Positions 50,632-60,257 of a stretch of DNA of 64,000 nt are shown in pieces. The number at the start of each line of letters is the position of its first letter. Within the stretch, counting starts at the first letter, position 1. Position numbers and translations under genes: made by a program. The DNA is taken from assembly GCA_016933535.1 (NCBI GenBank), contig JAFGAS010000068.1:1-64000 (forward strand). The letters are read 5' to 3'. The notes below the pieces were generated by a model. That model was not told the DNA's origin and ran no database searches. It saw only the letters and a program-made list of their open reading frames with translations. Source of the stretch: Candidatus Zymogenaceae bacterium. Lineage in GTDB: Bacteria; Desulfobacterota; Zymogenia; Zymogenales; Zymogenaceae.

Positions 50632-51585
50632 ATGTTTAAAACCAGGCTCTGCGATATATTGGGAATCCAATATCCGATAATCCAGGGCGGCATGGTCTGG
50701 ATCTGTATGCACGAGCTTACCGCGGCGGTATCCGAGGCCGGGGGACTCGGGGTGTTGGCCGGCGGCAGCATGACATCGGAGGAACTTGCCGAAGAGATCA
50801 GGCTGACCAAGTCGGCGACAAAAAAGCCCTTTGGGGTCAATATCCCGCTGCTTCGCCCGGACGCAGAAATCCTCATCGACACGACCATCGCGGGAGGGGC
50901 CGCCGCCGTGATAAGCTCGGCGGGAAACCCCAAACGCTTTACCGGCAAGATACAGGACGCCGGGCTTAAGGTCGTTCACGTCTCGCCAAACGTGGGGCTG
51001 GCCGTCAAGGCCGAGACCGCGGGGGTAGACGCGGTCGTCGGTGAGGGGATCGAAGCGGGAGGGCACGATGGATTTGACGAGATTACCACGATGGCGCTGA
51101 TCCCCCAGCTCGTGGAGCGCCTCACCGTTCCGGTGATTGCCGCGGGTGGGATAGCCGACGGGCGGGGGTTTGCGGCGGCGCTGGCGCTCGGTGCCCAGGG
51201 GGTGCAGATGGGAACGCGGTTTGCCGCAACGTTTGAAGCGCGCGCTCATATAAAGTTCAAGGAGGCGATCATCGGGGTCGGCGATACCGGGACGACCGTC
51301 TCGGCACGGACGCTGGGCCCCACCCGCGCCGTGAAAAACCGCCTCACCGAAAAGATAGCCGAGGCCGAGCGGGCGTGCGTTTCAAAAGAAGATCTCTTCG
51401 AGCTGATCGGTGAGGGACGCTCCCGGATGGCGTCGGTCGACGGCGATGTCCAGGAGGGGACGGTCTACTGCGGACAGATCGGTGGATTGATCACCGGGCT
51501 TATGCACGCGGGTGACGTGGTGAGGGAGACCATCGAGGGGGCCGAAAAAGTGGTGAAGGAACTGGAGGCGGCGGCCCGGCGATAA
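50632..51585 (+). CDS. Nitronate monooxygenase / FabK-like flavoprotein
   Basis: LGIQYPIIQGGMVWICMHELTAAVSEAGGLGVLAGGSM; GGHDGFDEITTMALIPQLVERLTVPVIAAGGIADGRGFAAALALGAQGVQMGTRF. Confidence 0.88.
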   Translation: MFKTRLCDILGIQYPIIQGGMVWICMHELTAAVSEAGGLGVLAGGSMTSEELAEEIRLTKSATKKPFGVNIPLLRPDAEILIDTTIAGGAAAVISSAGNPKRFTGKIQDAGLKVVHVSPNVGLAVKAETAGVDAVVGEGIEAGGHDGFDEITTMALIPQLVERLTVPVIAAGGIADGRGFAAALALGAQGVQMGTRFAATFEARAHIKFKEAIIGVGDTGTTVSARTLGPTRAVKNRLTEKIAEAERACVSKEDLFELIGEGRSRMASVDGDVQEGTVYCGQIGGLITGLMHAGDVVRETIEGAEKVVKELEAAARR

Positions 51586-51661
51586 AAGGGCTTCCTTGAC
51601 CTCGAACGGCCCGGCCGTAAAAAAGGTAAAAGCGTATTTTTGGAAATGGAAGGAGCGACCG

Positions 51662-52171
51662 ATGGACGCCCTTGAGGCAATCCTGACCAGAAGGAGCATC
51701 AGAAAATATAAGAACGACCCGGTGGACGAAGTGACGATACGGATGCTGCTTGCTGCCGCAATGAGCGCGCCGTCGGCCCGAAATCAGCAATGCTGGCGAT
51801 TTGTGGTCGTCACCGACCGGCCGACGCTGGAGGCGCTGGCGACCGTCCACCCCTATGCCAAAACGCTTAAAGAGGAGCCGCTGGCCGTTCTGGTGTGCGG
51901 GGACCTCGATGCCGAACAAACACCCGATTTCTGGGTACAGGACTGCGCGGCGGCTACCCAGAACCTCCTGGTGGCGGCCAACGCGCTGGGACTGGGAACG
52001 GTGTGGCTGGGATGCCACCCGCGCGCCGATCGGGTCCGGGGGATCCAGGAGCTGCTGGGCATCCCAAAAACAGTGGTGCCCCTGTCTCTGGTTGCCGTGG
52101 GCCGCTCCGACGAGGTAAAGGGCACAGAGGACCGTTACGACGAGAAGAAAGTCCATTACGACAGGTGGTGA
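51662..52171 (+). CDS. Nitroreductase family protein
   Basis: MDALEAILTRRSIRKYKNDPVDEVTIRMLLAAAMSAPSARNQQCWRFVVV. Confidence 0.9.
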   Translation: MDALEAILTRRSIRKYKNDPVDEVTIRMLLAAAMSAPSARNQQCWRFVVVTDRPTLEALATVHPYAKTLKEEPLAVLVCGDLDAEQTPDFWVQDCAAATQNLLVAANALGLGTVWLGCHPRADRVRGIQELLGIPKTVVPLSLVAVGRSDEVKGTEDRYDEKKVHYDRW

Positions 52172-52378
52172 TCTCCCAATGAGACCGCCGGGTTCGTGCT
52201 ATCGTCCGATCCTGTCAAAACCCACCCCCGGCGGCGGGGGGCAGGCTATCCGTATGAAAATTCCGGCAAGACAGATCTCACTCTTTTAAGTTCCGGGTCG
52301 GGGAAGGCCCATGGATAACAATTGGGCGAAACGAAGTCCGCCGGTGACTAATAAAAGGCCTTGAGATCCGAAGAAGTG

Positions 52379-52493
52379 TCATCGCGAGCACCCGAAGGGG
52401 CGTGGAGATCTCGGATATTGATACATATGACAATGTGATTATTGGTAGTTACTGCGCCCGAGATTGCCACGTCGCTTCGCTGCCGGCAATGAC
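52379..52493 (+). repeat. MITE-like inverted-repeat element, copy 2
   Basis: TCATCGCGAGC...GGGGCGTGGAGATCTCGGA...TGATACATATGACAA...CGAGATTGCCACGTCGCT...CAATGAC; homologous to 16586-16705. Confidence 0.7.
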
Positions 52494-52673
52494 GGGATTG
52501 GTATCGGCACCGTAAATAGAACATCGATAGGTTTGTCAGCGATCATTCCCCCCTTGTTAATTATAGCGATTCCACCGCGGCCGACATAAGCAAGGCGACA
52601 CGTACCACCCGACATTAATCTCATTGAATACGAGGGCATCGCCAGAGAAGCGGCGGCGAGGAGAGTTTTTGTC

Positions 52674-52752
52674 TTGACAATCAATCAATCGTTTGATAGA
52701 TTATACGATACTGGAACTTTGCCTTTGACATTTCAAAACCGTATGATACTAT
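52674..52752 (+). promoter_or_regulatory. Two tandem promoter candidates and an operator-like inverted repeat
   Basis: TTGACA-N17-TAGATT (52674-52702) spanning ATCAA-TCGT-TTGAT (52684-52697); TTGACA-N16-TACTAT (52725-52752). Confidence 0.5.
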
Positions 52753-52773
52753 CAAAAAAGGAGAGAGCCTACT

Positions 52774-53562
52774 ATGAAGATGAAATCATTGATCGCTCCG
52801 GCCGCCGCGGCGGCGATGGTCGCCTTTCTGATCGGACTTCCCGCGGCCTCGTTTGCGCTGACCGGAACGGAGATCATGACCAAGGTCCACGATCGGGAGA
52901 ACGGTACGTCCTCGATCGTCGAGAGCACAATGATCCTCATCAACGATAAGGGACAGACAAAAGAGCGGGTCGTGAGGGCAGTCCGCAAGGAATATGGGGA
53001 CCTCAGCAAATCGATGATCCGTTTTATGTCGCCTGCCGACGTTAAGGGAACCGGGTTCCTGATCTGGGAAAACTCCGGCCGGGACGACGATCAGTTTCTT
53101 TATCTCCCGGCCCTCAAACAGGACCCCCGGCGGATCGCCTCTTCGGAAAAGGGCTCCCGCTTCATGGGCACCGAGTTCATATATGAAGACCTCGAAAATC
53201 GTAAGGTCGATAAGGATGACCACAAACTCCTGAGGGAAGAAAAGCTCGACGGCAAGCAGGTCTATGTCGTGGAAAGTATCCCAAAAAAGAGCTCTGACTC
53301 CCAGTATAAAAAACTCGTCTCGTGGGTGCGACCCGACATCTGGATACCCGTAAAGATAGAGTTCTATGACAAAAACGGCGCCCTCCTAAAGGTTCTGACC
53401 GTCAAAAAGGTTGAGCAAATCCAGGGCATCTGGACCACCATGGACAGCATGATGGATAACATCCAGGACAAGAAGAAGACCCGGTTAATCCTGGGCAAGG
53501 TGCAGTATAACGCCGACATTCCCGATGAATATTTCACCGAACGTTTCCTCAAGAGGGACTAA
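52774..53562 (+). CDS. Outer-membrane lipoprotein-sorting (LolA/LolB-superfamily) protein
   Basis: Signal peptide; ERVVRAVRKEYGDLSKSMIRFMSPADVKGTGFLIWE; DDQFLYLPALKQDPRRIASSEKGSRFMGTEFIYEDL. Confidence 0.8.
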   Translation: MKMKSLIAPAAAAAMVAFLIGLPAASFALTGTEIMTKVHDRENGTSSIVESTMILINDKGQTKERVVRAVRKEYGDLSKSMIRFMSPADVKGTGFLIWENSGRDDDQFLYLPALKQDPRRIASSEKGSRFMGTEFIYEDLENRKVDKDDHKLLREEKLDGKQVYVVESIPKKSSDSQYKKLVSWVRPDIWIPVKIEFYDKNGALLKVLTVKKVEQIQGIWTTMDSMMDNIQDKKKTRLILGKVQYNADIPDEYFTERFLKRD

Positions 53563-53563
53563 G

Positions 53564-55336
53564 GTGATCCGGTGGATACGAGAGACCGGCATGCTGTGGG
53601 TGCCGGTCTTTTTTTTCATCGGGCTTCTCCTGCCCGTTATCCCGGCTGCGGCCGACGCCGAGCCGGAATATTCGGTCGATCCCTTTTCCTGCCAGGTTCA
53701 CTATGAACAATCGCAGGCCCGTATCGACCGGATACGCGCCGATTTCGAAGAACTCTCCGAAAGTATCGACCGGGAGATCGGGCGGGTACGGCGGTTGATT
53801 ATCGACGCCGACGACCCGGCCGTTCGCGAAAAACTCCTCACAGGTCTTTCCGACCTCGAAGCCCGGCGCACTGAAGCCCTTGCCCGGGCGCTTTCGGCCG
53901 TCGGTGACGTGAGGGTAGAGGATACCCAGCGGCACGTCTCCGAGACGATTGCCTGTCCGCCGCCGGCATATATGGCGCCCGATCGACTGCTGGCGGGAAA
54001 CTCCTTCTCGGATCTCTTCGGCCCCGAGGTCGATCTGGCGGGTTACCTTAAGATTCGTCTCGCAGGCGACATCTCAATCGACAACAGGTATGAAAATCTC
54101 TTCGAGGCCGAGCCCAAGGTATTCTTCTCCATCAAATACCCCGTCAACGATAAGCTCCTCATGTTCGTCTCGGCCTACGGTAAGTACGACTACTACACCG
54201 GCGGAGATACCCGACACGATCACGAAATTGCGCTCTTTGAGGCGTACCTCGACGTCTTTTTTGAAAAGCTGGACATACGGGTGGGAAACCAGATCATCTC
54301 CTGGGGGAAGACCGACGTCATCAATCCGACGGATATCATCAATCCGCTGGATCTGACCAACATGCTGACCGGAGATGTGGCCGAAAAAAAGGTTCCGACC
54401 TTTGCGATAAAGCTCGATTATTACCACGGCAACACCACGGCCGAGCTGGTGGTGGTGCCCTTTTTCCAGGAATACAAATACGATCTGGTCGGTTCGGACT
54501 GGGCGATCTTTCACTACGGCCTCTTTTCCGAATACGTCGGGGGGGTGTTTCCCTGGGCAGACCGAGTGGACGAAGAGTCCCAAAAACTGATCAATCGATC
54601 GAGCATCTCTTTTTCGTCGCCCATTCAGCCCACCGACAGCCCCGAGAACATCCAGGGGGGGATTCGGCTCTCCTCCAAATATCGCGGGTGGGACTTTTCC
54701 CTTTCATATCTCAATGTATTTGACCGGTTGCCGACCGTCACGATCTCGCAGGGGCTGCGAAACGCCATCGAGACCAACACCGTTGCCGATTATTTCTCCG
54801 GGTTGTCCCCGGAAGAGCTGGCCGGGACCGTATCTCTTGACTATCGCCGCTACCACATGATCGGGTTTGATTTCGCCACGACCGTAAAGAGCTGGGGAAT
54901 CCGGGGCGAGGGCGGCGTTTTTCTCGACCGATATACCTATACCGATGAGCTTGAAACGGCCAGGGATAGCTACCTCTTTTACGTGGTGGGGGTCGATCGG
55001 CTGTTTAAAGGCGACTTCTACGTCAATGCCCAGTTTATCCAGAAGATCATCTTCAACTACGACCGTAGCTATATCGAAGACGAATTCCAGAGCGGTGTGA
55101 GCCTCTATACCTATAAGGAGTTCGAGCTTTTCGGTCGTAAGGTTGTCCCCGAGGTCAGGGCCCTGTACGAGATCAACGGGAACAGCTTCTTTATTATGCC
55201 GAAGGTCACCTATAAGTGGTCGGACACGCTCGAGCTTTCTCTCGGTTTGAACATCTTCGAGGGAGACCGCGACACGATATTCGGCTATTTTACCGATAAC
55301 GACCAGGTCTTTTTTGAGATAAAATACATCTTTTAA
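53564..55336 (+). CDS. DUF1302-like outer-membrane beta-barrel protein
   Basis: Signal peptide; IRVGNQIISWGKTDVINPTDIINPLDLTN; terminal FFEIKYIF; GTG start. Confidence 0.7.
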   Translation: MIRWIRETGMLWVPVFFFIGLLLPVIPAAADAEPEYSVDPFSCQVHYEQSQARIDRIRADFEELSESIDREIGRVRRLIIDADDPAVREKLLTGLSDLEARRTEALARALSAVGDVRVEDTQRHVSETIACPPPAYMAPDRLLAGNSFSDLFGPEVDLAGYLKIRLAGDISIDNRYENLFEAEPKVFFSIKYPVNDKLLMFVSAYGKYDYYTGGDTRHDHEIALFEAYLDVFFEKLDIRVGNQIISWGKTDVINPTDIINPLDLTNMLTGDVAEKKVPTFAIKLDYYHGNTTAELVVVPFFQEYKYDLVGSDWAIFHYGLFSEYVGGVFPWADRVDEESQKLINRSSISFSSPIQPTDSPENIQGGIRLSSKYRGWDFSLSYLNVFDRLPTVTISQGLRNAIETNTVADYFSGLSPEELAGTVSLDYRRYHMIGFDFATTVKSWGIRGEGGVFLDRYTYTDELETARDSYLFYVVGVDRLFKGDFYVNAQFIQKIIFNYDRSYIEDEFQSGVSLYTYKEFELFGRKVVPEVRALYEINGNSFFIMPKVTYKWSDTLELSLGLNIFEGDRDTIFGYFTDNDQVFFEIKYIF

Positions 55337-55494
55337 GACGGGCAAATGGCCAGACGGTGGTTGACCGTTTAACCGTTTGAGATCGACAGTGCAGGCCACC
55401 CATTTTCCATCGGGGCCACCGCAAGGCCTGCTTCGCGGGATGAGACCGGGTCCACGCGAAAATAAAGTGTTTATAAAAAGATTAAGGAGACGAC

Positions 55495-56226
55495 ATGAAC
55501 CAAGATATAAACCTCCTGGTGGCCTTCTGGGGAGGGATCGTCAGCTTCGCCTCCCCCTGTGTGCTGCCGCTTTTGCCCAGCTACCTGACCTTTATCACCG
55601 GAATATCGTTCGAAGATCTCAAACAGGACGATCTGAAGGGGATCAGGAAGGCGACGGTGCTTCACTCACTGGCGTTTATCGGGGGGTTCACCGTCGTCTT
55701 CGTGGCGATGGGGGCGCTGTTCGGACTCCTCGGCGAGACCCTCTTTGAGTTTAAGGACATCATCCGGCGTATCGGTGCGGTCCTGATTATCCTGTTCGGC
55801 ATCTATATCACGGGCCTGGCGCCGATTCCCTTTTTAAATAGGGAAAAGAAGGTGCACCTGCGCGATAAGCCGGCAGGGTATTTGGGCTCGGCCTTCGTGG
55901 GAATCACCTTTGCGGCCGGGTGGTCGCCGTGCCTGGGGCCGATCGTCGGCTCTATCCTGGGGTTGGCAATGATCGGCTCGTCGCTCAATGCCGGATATGG
56001 GGTGCTGCTGCTGCTGGTCTATTCGATCGGCCTGGGCCTGCCGTTTTTCGTGTCGTCCCTGGCGTTCAACACATTTCTTTCCCTGTTCAACCGGTTTAAG
56101 CGTTTCATACCGGCGGTCAACATCGTTTCCGGCCTGATCCTGGTTGCCGTCGGCGTATTTCTGCTGATCACCGATTTCGATACGGTGATGAATCTACTCT
56201 ACAGGATGGGGTTTGGATATGAGTAA
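55495..56226 (+). CDS. ccdA: Cytochrome c biogenesis protein CcdA-like
   Basis: AFWGGIVSFASPCVLPLLPSYLTFITGIS; GITFAAGWSPCLGPIVGSIL. Confidence 0.9.
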   Translation: MNQDINLLVAFWGGIVSFASPCVLPLLPSYLTFITGISFEDLKQDDLKGIRKATVLHSLAFIGGFTVVFVAMGALFGLLGETLFEFKDIIRRIGAVLIILFGIYITGLAPIPFLNREKKVHLRDKPAGYLGSAFVGITFAAGWSPCLGPIVGSILGLAMIGSSLNAGYGVLLLLVYSIGLGLPFFVSSLAFNTFLSLFNRFKRFIPAVNIVSGLILVAVGVFLLITDFDTVMNLLYRMGFGYE

Positions 56227-56647
56227 AGAGCCGAAAAAGAAAAAAACCGAAGCCGAAACGGTCGCGCCGGCCGCGCCGACGCCGGTCGCCGAGATCACCA
56301 ACGACCAGAAGAACCTTGCCTTCATCTGCCATCTGTCGGGCTTCTTCTGGTTCGTAATCCCCGGTCTCAATATCGTCGTCCCCCTGGTCGTCATGCTGGT
56401 CAAGGGAAACGAAGACCCCTTCGTCTCCCACCACAGCCGCCAGGCGCTCATCTTCCAGGTGGTCATGTCGGTGGCAATGATCGTGCTTTTGGTCGTAGGC
56501 CTTGTGCTCCTGATCGTCTTGATCGGGATACTGGTCCTCGGGGTCCTGCTGATCGTGGCGGCCGTTGACATTGTCTTCATCCTCGTGGCGACGTTTGCCG
56601 CCGCCCGCGGGGAGTGGTATACCTATCCGTTGATGGGAAGGGTATAG
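56213..56647 (+). CDS. DUF4870-like small membrane protein
   Basis: NLAFICHLSGFFWFVIPGLNIVVPLVVMLVKGNEDPFVSHHSRQALIFQ. Confidence 0.7.
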   Translation: MDMSKEPKKKKTEAETVAPAAPTPVAEITNDQKNLAFICHLSGFFWFVIPGLNIVVPLVVMLVKGNEDPFVSHHSRQALIFQVVMSVAMIVLLVVGLVLLIVLIGILVLGVLLIVAAVDIVFILVATFAAARGEWYTYPLMGRV

Positions 56648-56719
56648 AAACCCACAAGGCAGGCTTCGCGTGGGGGCTGACAGGAGAGAGGGGGAGTGGA
56701 TAAGGACTTTCGAACCACC

Positions 56720-56845
56720 GTCATTGCGAGTCGTGTTGGGGGCTTCTCCCATCGGGGCCCCCAAAAAGCCTGCTTTTTGGGGTGATGCTCTATCCCCTGA
56801 CTGTCACCGTGTATCCTCAGACTGTGGGGGCGGCATATGTGCCGC
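56720..56845 (+). repeat. Intergenic palindromic repeat region sharing modules with 16432-16481
   Basis: GTCATTGCGAG, ATCCCCTGACTGTCACCGT, and hairpin GGGCGGCA-TATG-TGCCGCCC. Confidence 0.6.
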
Positions 56846-56901
56846 CCGCTTCATTCCATCGCTAGTGTGAGAGGCGACGCGATTCTCAAGAGGAGGAATT
56901 T

Positions 56902-57813
56902 ATGAGGAAGCTTTACAGGTTATCGGCACTATGTATTGTATTCTTCCTTATGGGCAGCCCGCTTGTCGCCGAGGACGCGAAGTACTGGTTGGATAAGGCG
57001 GCCGAGTACGAGGAGGCTGGCCGGTGGGACAAGGCGGTCGAGGCGGCCGAGAAGGCCGTGGAGATGGCGCCGGACGACATAGATATACGCGAAAAATTGG
57101 CCTCCTATTATTACCGGACGGGTCAATACGACAAGGCGCTGGAGCACTACAACAAGATAATAATGCATGATCCGAATCTTGCCCGGGCCTATAACGGCAG
57201 GGCGCGTATATACAGGAAACTGGACCGCTTCGAAGAGGCTATTGCCGACTGTAATCGGGCGATTGCGCTCGACCCGAAATACGCCGGTCCGTACAACATC
57301 AGGGGGGTGGCCCAAAAGAACCTTGGCCGTTTCGACGAGGCCGTCGCGGACTTCACCCGGGCCCTCGATATCGATCCGAAGCACTATCAGGCCCGCATGA
57401 ACCGGGCGATACTCTATACCGACCTGGCCCGGTACGACGCGGCCGTGGCCGACTACGACAAGGTCATCGAGTACTACCCCGAGGACGTAAACGGTTACGG
57501 CGGTAGGGGGTGGACCTACTACCTCGCGGGGAGATACGACGAGGCGCTCGGGGACGTGGAAAAGGCGATGGAGATCGCCCCGAACGATATCGGCGTGCTG
57601 GATACGCGGTCGAACATCTATCGGCAGCAGGGCAAGTACGACGAGGCAATGGCCGACATCGAGAAGGCCCTGGCTATCGACCCGGAATTCTATTTTGCCT
57701 ATTATACAAGGGGGCTGCTGTTCGAGGTGCTGGGCGAGGCGGAAAAGGCCTTGGCGGACTTCAGGTACGCCTGCGACAACGGCGAGAAGGAGGCCTGCGG
57801 CAAGCTAAAATAG
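56902..57813 (+). CDS. Secreted tetratricopeptide repeat protein
   Basis: Signal peptide then at least six TPRs, e.g. ARAYNGRARIYRKLDRFEEAIADCNRAIALDPKYAGPYNIRG. Confidence 0.88.
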   Translation: MRKLYRLSALCIVFFLMGSPLVAEDAKYWLDKAAEYEEAGRWDKAVEAAEKAVEMAPDDIDIREKLASYYYRTGQYDKALEHYNKIIMHDPNLARAYNGRARIYRKLDRFEEAIADCNRAIALDPKYAGPYNIRGVAQKNLGRFDEAVADFTRALDIDPKHYQARMNRAILYTDLARYDAAVADYDKVIEYYPEDVNGYGGRGWTYYLAGRYDEALGDVEKAMEIAPNDIGVLDTRSNIYRQQGKYDEAMADIEKALAIDPEFYFAYYTRGLLFEVLGEAEKALADFRYACDNGEKEACGKLK

Positions 57814-57823
57814 ACCGGCGCGC

Positions 57824-58469
57824 CTACCACACCCCGGGGATCAGGCGCTTTCTGCGCCGGGCGAATGCCCGGTATCCCTCGACGGCAAACAGGGTCCGCT
57901 CCTCGATGATGATCCTCAGCACGATGGCGGGGACGAGCATAAACAGCAGCAGGCAGAGGGTTGCGTAGTTGAAGAAGAAGACGGTAACGCCGACGTTGGC
58001 CGCGATCATACCGAGGTAGGCCGGGTGCCTGATGACCCGGTACGGCCCCGTGTCCACGATCTTATGGTCGTCCACCTCCCGGACGATGTGGGAATAGTAT
58101 CTTCCAAGGGTCCGTATCGCCCAGAGGCGGAAAATGACGCCGGACAGAAATATTATAAAACCGACCACGTGAAGGGCATTAAGCGGGCCGCCCGCGGGCG
58201 CGAAGAAGAGGGCCGAGAGGAACACCGCCGCCTGACCGACGGCATACAACCCGCACGTGCCGTAGTCCCTGGTTTTGTCCCCCCGGTCCATCTCCCGTTT
58301 TGATACGCCCCATTCGGCGAAAATCCACACGATATAGGTTGCCGCAAACAGGACGTCCCGGTTCAGGACGGCTCGCCAACCGGCGCCATCCCCGACACGA
58401 ATTATCAACAAAAAAGACGATCAGGCCGATAAGGATGACCGACAGGAACAACGGTACGCTGTTCTTCAT
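57824..58469 (-). CDS. Isoprenylcysteine carboxyl methyltransferase-like membrane protein, N-terminus apparently frameshifted
   Basis: DDHKIVDTGPYRVIRHPAYLGMIAANVG; N-terminal MKNSVPLFLSVILIGLIVFF lies in another frame, joined at the A6 tract 58410-58415. Confidence 0.7.
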
Positions 58470-58510
58470 GGAGCTTGCGTTCAATGCGTTTTAATGGCCG
58501 TGGGGTGACC

Positions 58511-59098
58511 TTATAATTTCCCCTTCGTCGACAGCACCCCCTCGATCCGGGGGTCTATTGTGACGGCCTCCGAAAGGGACCTGGCAAATGCCTTGAAAGA
58601 GGCTTCGGCCATGTGGTGGGCGTTCTTGCCGTGGTGCACGACGATGTGGACGTTGGCCCGGGCGTGTACCGAAAAAGATCTGAAAAATTCCTCGAGGAGT
58701 TCCAGGTCGAACTCGCCGATTTTATCCGAGTCGAACTCGACCTCGTAGACGAGAAAGGGTCTGCCCGAGAGATCCACCACCGCGGTGGCCAAGGCCTCGT
58801 CCATGGGCACCGTTGAGGTGCCGTAGCGCTTGATGCCCGTCTTGTTGCCCAGGGCCTTGTCCACCGCGTCGCCCAGGCAGATGCCGATGTCCTCCACGGT
58901 GTGGTGGAGGTCGATCTCGCTGTCGCCCGTGGCGGCCACCGTCAGGTCAAAAAGCCCGTGCCGTGCGAATAGCTCCAGCATATGGTTGAGGAAGGAGGCG
59001 GGGCTCTGTACATGGTAGTCTCCCCGGCCGTCCAGGGAAAGCGTCAGCGTGATATCGGTCTCGGCGGTCTTTCGAATTATCTCTGCCGTTCTGGTCAT
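58511..59098 (-). CDS. hisB: Imidazoleglycerol-phosphate dehydratase
   Basis: [56 protein letters not shown]. Confidence 0.96.
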   Translation of the reverse strand: MTRTAEIIRKTAETDITLTLSLDGRGDYHVQSPASFLNHMLELFARHGLFDLTVAATGDSEIDLHHTVEDIGICLGDAVDKALGNKTGIKRYGTSTVPMDEALATAVVDLSGRPFLVYEVEFDSDKIGEFDLELLEEFFRSFSVHARANVHIVVHHGKNAHHMAEASFKAFARSLSEAVTIDPRIEGVLSTKGKL

Positions 59099-59358
59099 GG
59101 CAACCTCATGGGCTAAAGGCCATCGGGCCGATACGTCCGGATACGTGGACGATAGTCGCACTCGTATCCGGCGTTCGGAAAAGATATTCTACTTTTATAT
59201 TTCTTTGGTACGGGTCTGTCAAGTCAAATACGAACCGGGCGGTGCAGGATGGCGGGCACGGATTTTTTGTTTCATTACGCGTTTACGTCGTCTATAATAT
59301 GGCGCGTATAGCACACTATTTTAAGCGGGCCGGCCATCTATCTTGCGGAGGTATACCC

Positions 59359-60234
59359 ATGACCACGATCGATTACGCGACCTGTTCTAACTGCGGTCTC
59401 TGCGCCCGGGTCTGTGGGGCCAGGATCATCCGGGAAGCCGGCGACAGGTATGATATCCATCCCTATGAGGATTGGGAGTGCTTTGGGTGCGGCAACTGCA
59501 TGGCGGTCTGCCCGTCCCAATCGATTACGGTCGAGGGGTTGAGCTACGACACGTTCCAACCCCTGCCCAAAAGGGTTGTCGAATTCGATCCGTTCTACGC
59601 CTCTTTGCTTTCTCGGCGATCGACGCGCGACTACAAGAAAGACCCCGTGCCCGAGGAGGCGATCCGATCGGTCATTGCCGCGGCGGCCACGGCACCCATG
59701 GGGGTCCCGCCCACGGATGTGGAGGTACTGGTGATCGACCGCAGGGCCGATATCGACCGGCTGCTGACGGACGTGCGCAAACAGTACCGGGGGTTGCTCT
59801 TTATCATGGGAAACCCGGTTACGAGGGGCATCATGCGGCTTTCCCACGGCGGCCCGATGTACCATGCCCTGAGGACGCACGTGGTACCGGCGGCGCGCCA
59901 CGCCCTGGAAGAGAGTGAAAAGAACCGCGAATATTTCAGCTACGAGACTCCCGCCCTGATGGTCTTTCACGGCAACCGCTACAAGGTGGCCATCGAGCAG
60001 GATTGCTTCATCGCATCATCCTACGCGACGATAGCTGCCCACACGCTGGGGCTGGGGACCTGCTTTTCCGGCCTGATACCGCCGATTATCGACCGCAGCA
60101 AAAAAATAAAACGGAGCCTCGGCATCCAGCCCGAAAACCGGGTGTGCGCCTGCCTGATGCTCGGCTATCCCGCCGTGAGGTTCAAGCGGGCCATACCGAG
60201 GAGTTTCAGGGCAGTAAGGTTTTTCGCGGGATAA
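59359..60234 (+). CDS. Nitroreductase with N-terminal 2x[4Fe-4S] ferredoxin domain
   Basis: CSNCGLCARVC and CFGCGNCMAVCPSQSI; LLSRRSTRDYKKDPVPEEAIRSVIAAAATAPMG. Confidence 0.92.
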   Translation: MTTIDYATCSNCGLCARVCGARIIREAGDRYDIHPYEDWECFGCGNCMAVCPSQSITVEGLSYDTFQPLPKRVVEFDPFYASLLSRRSTRDYKKDPVPEEAIRSVIAAAATAPMGVPPTDVEVLVIDRRADIDRLLTDVRKQYRGLLFIMGNPVTRGIMRLSHGGPMYHALRTHVVPAARHALEESEKNREYFSYETPALMVFHGNRYKVAIEQDCFIASSYATIAAHTLGLGTCFSGLIPPIIDRSKKIKRSLGIQPENRVCACLMLGYPAVRFKRAIPRSFRAVRFFAG

Positions 60235-60257
60235 AGGGGAGGCGGAGACCGGCCTTA

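Noticed and set aside
52172-52370. Riboswitch in the long gap after the nitroreductase
   Set aside because: No conserved riboswitch core (cobalamin, SAM, TPP, c-di-GMP, ydaO) recognised by eye
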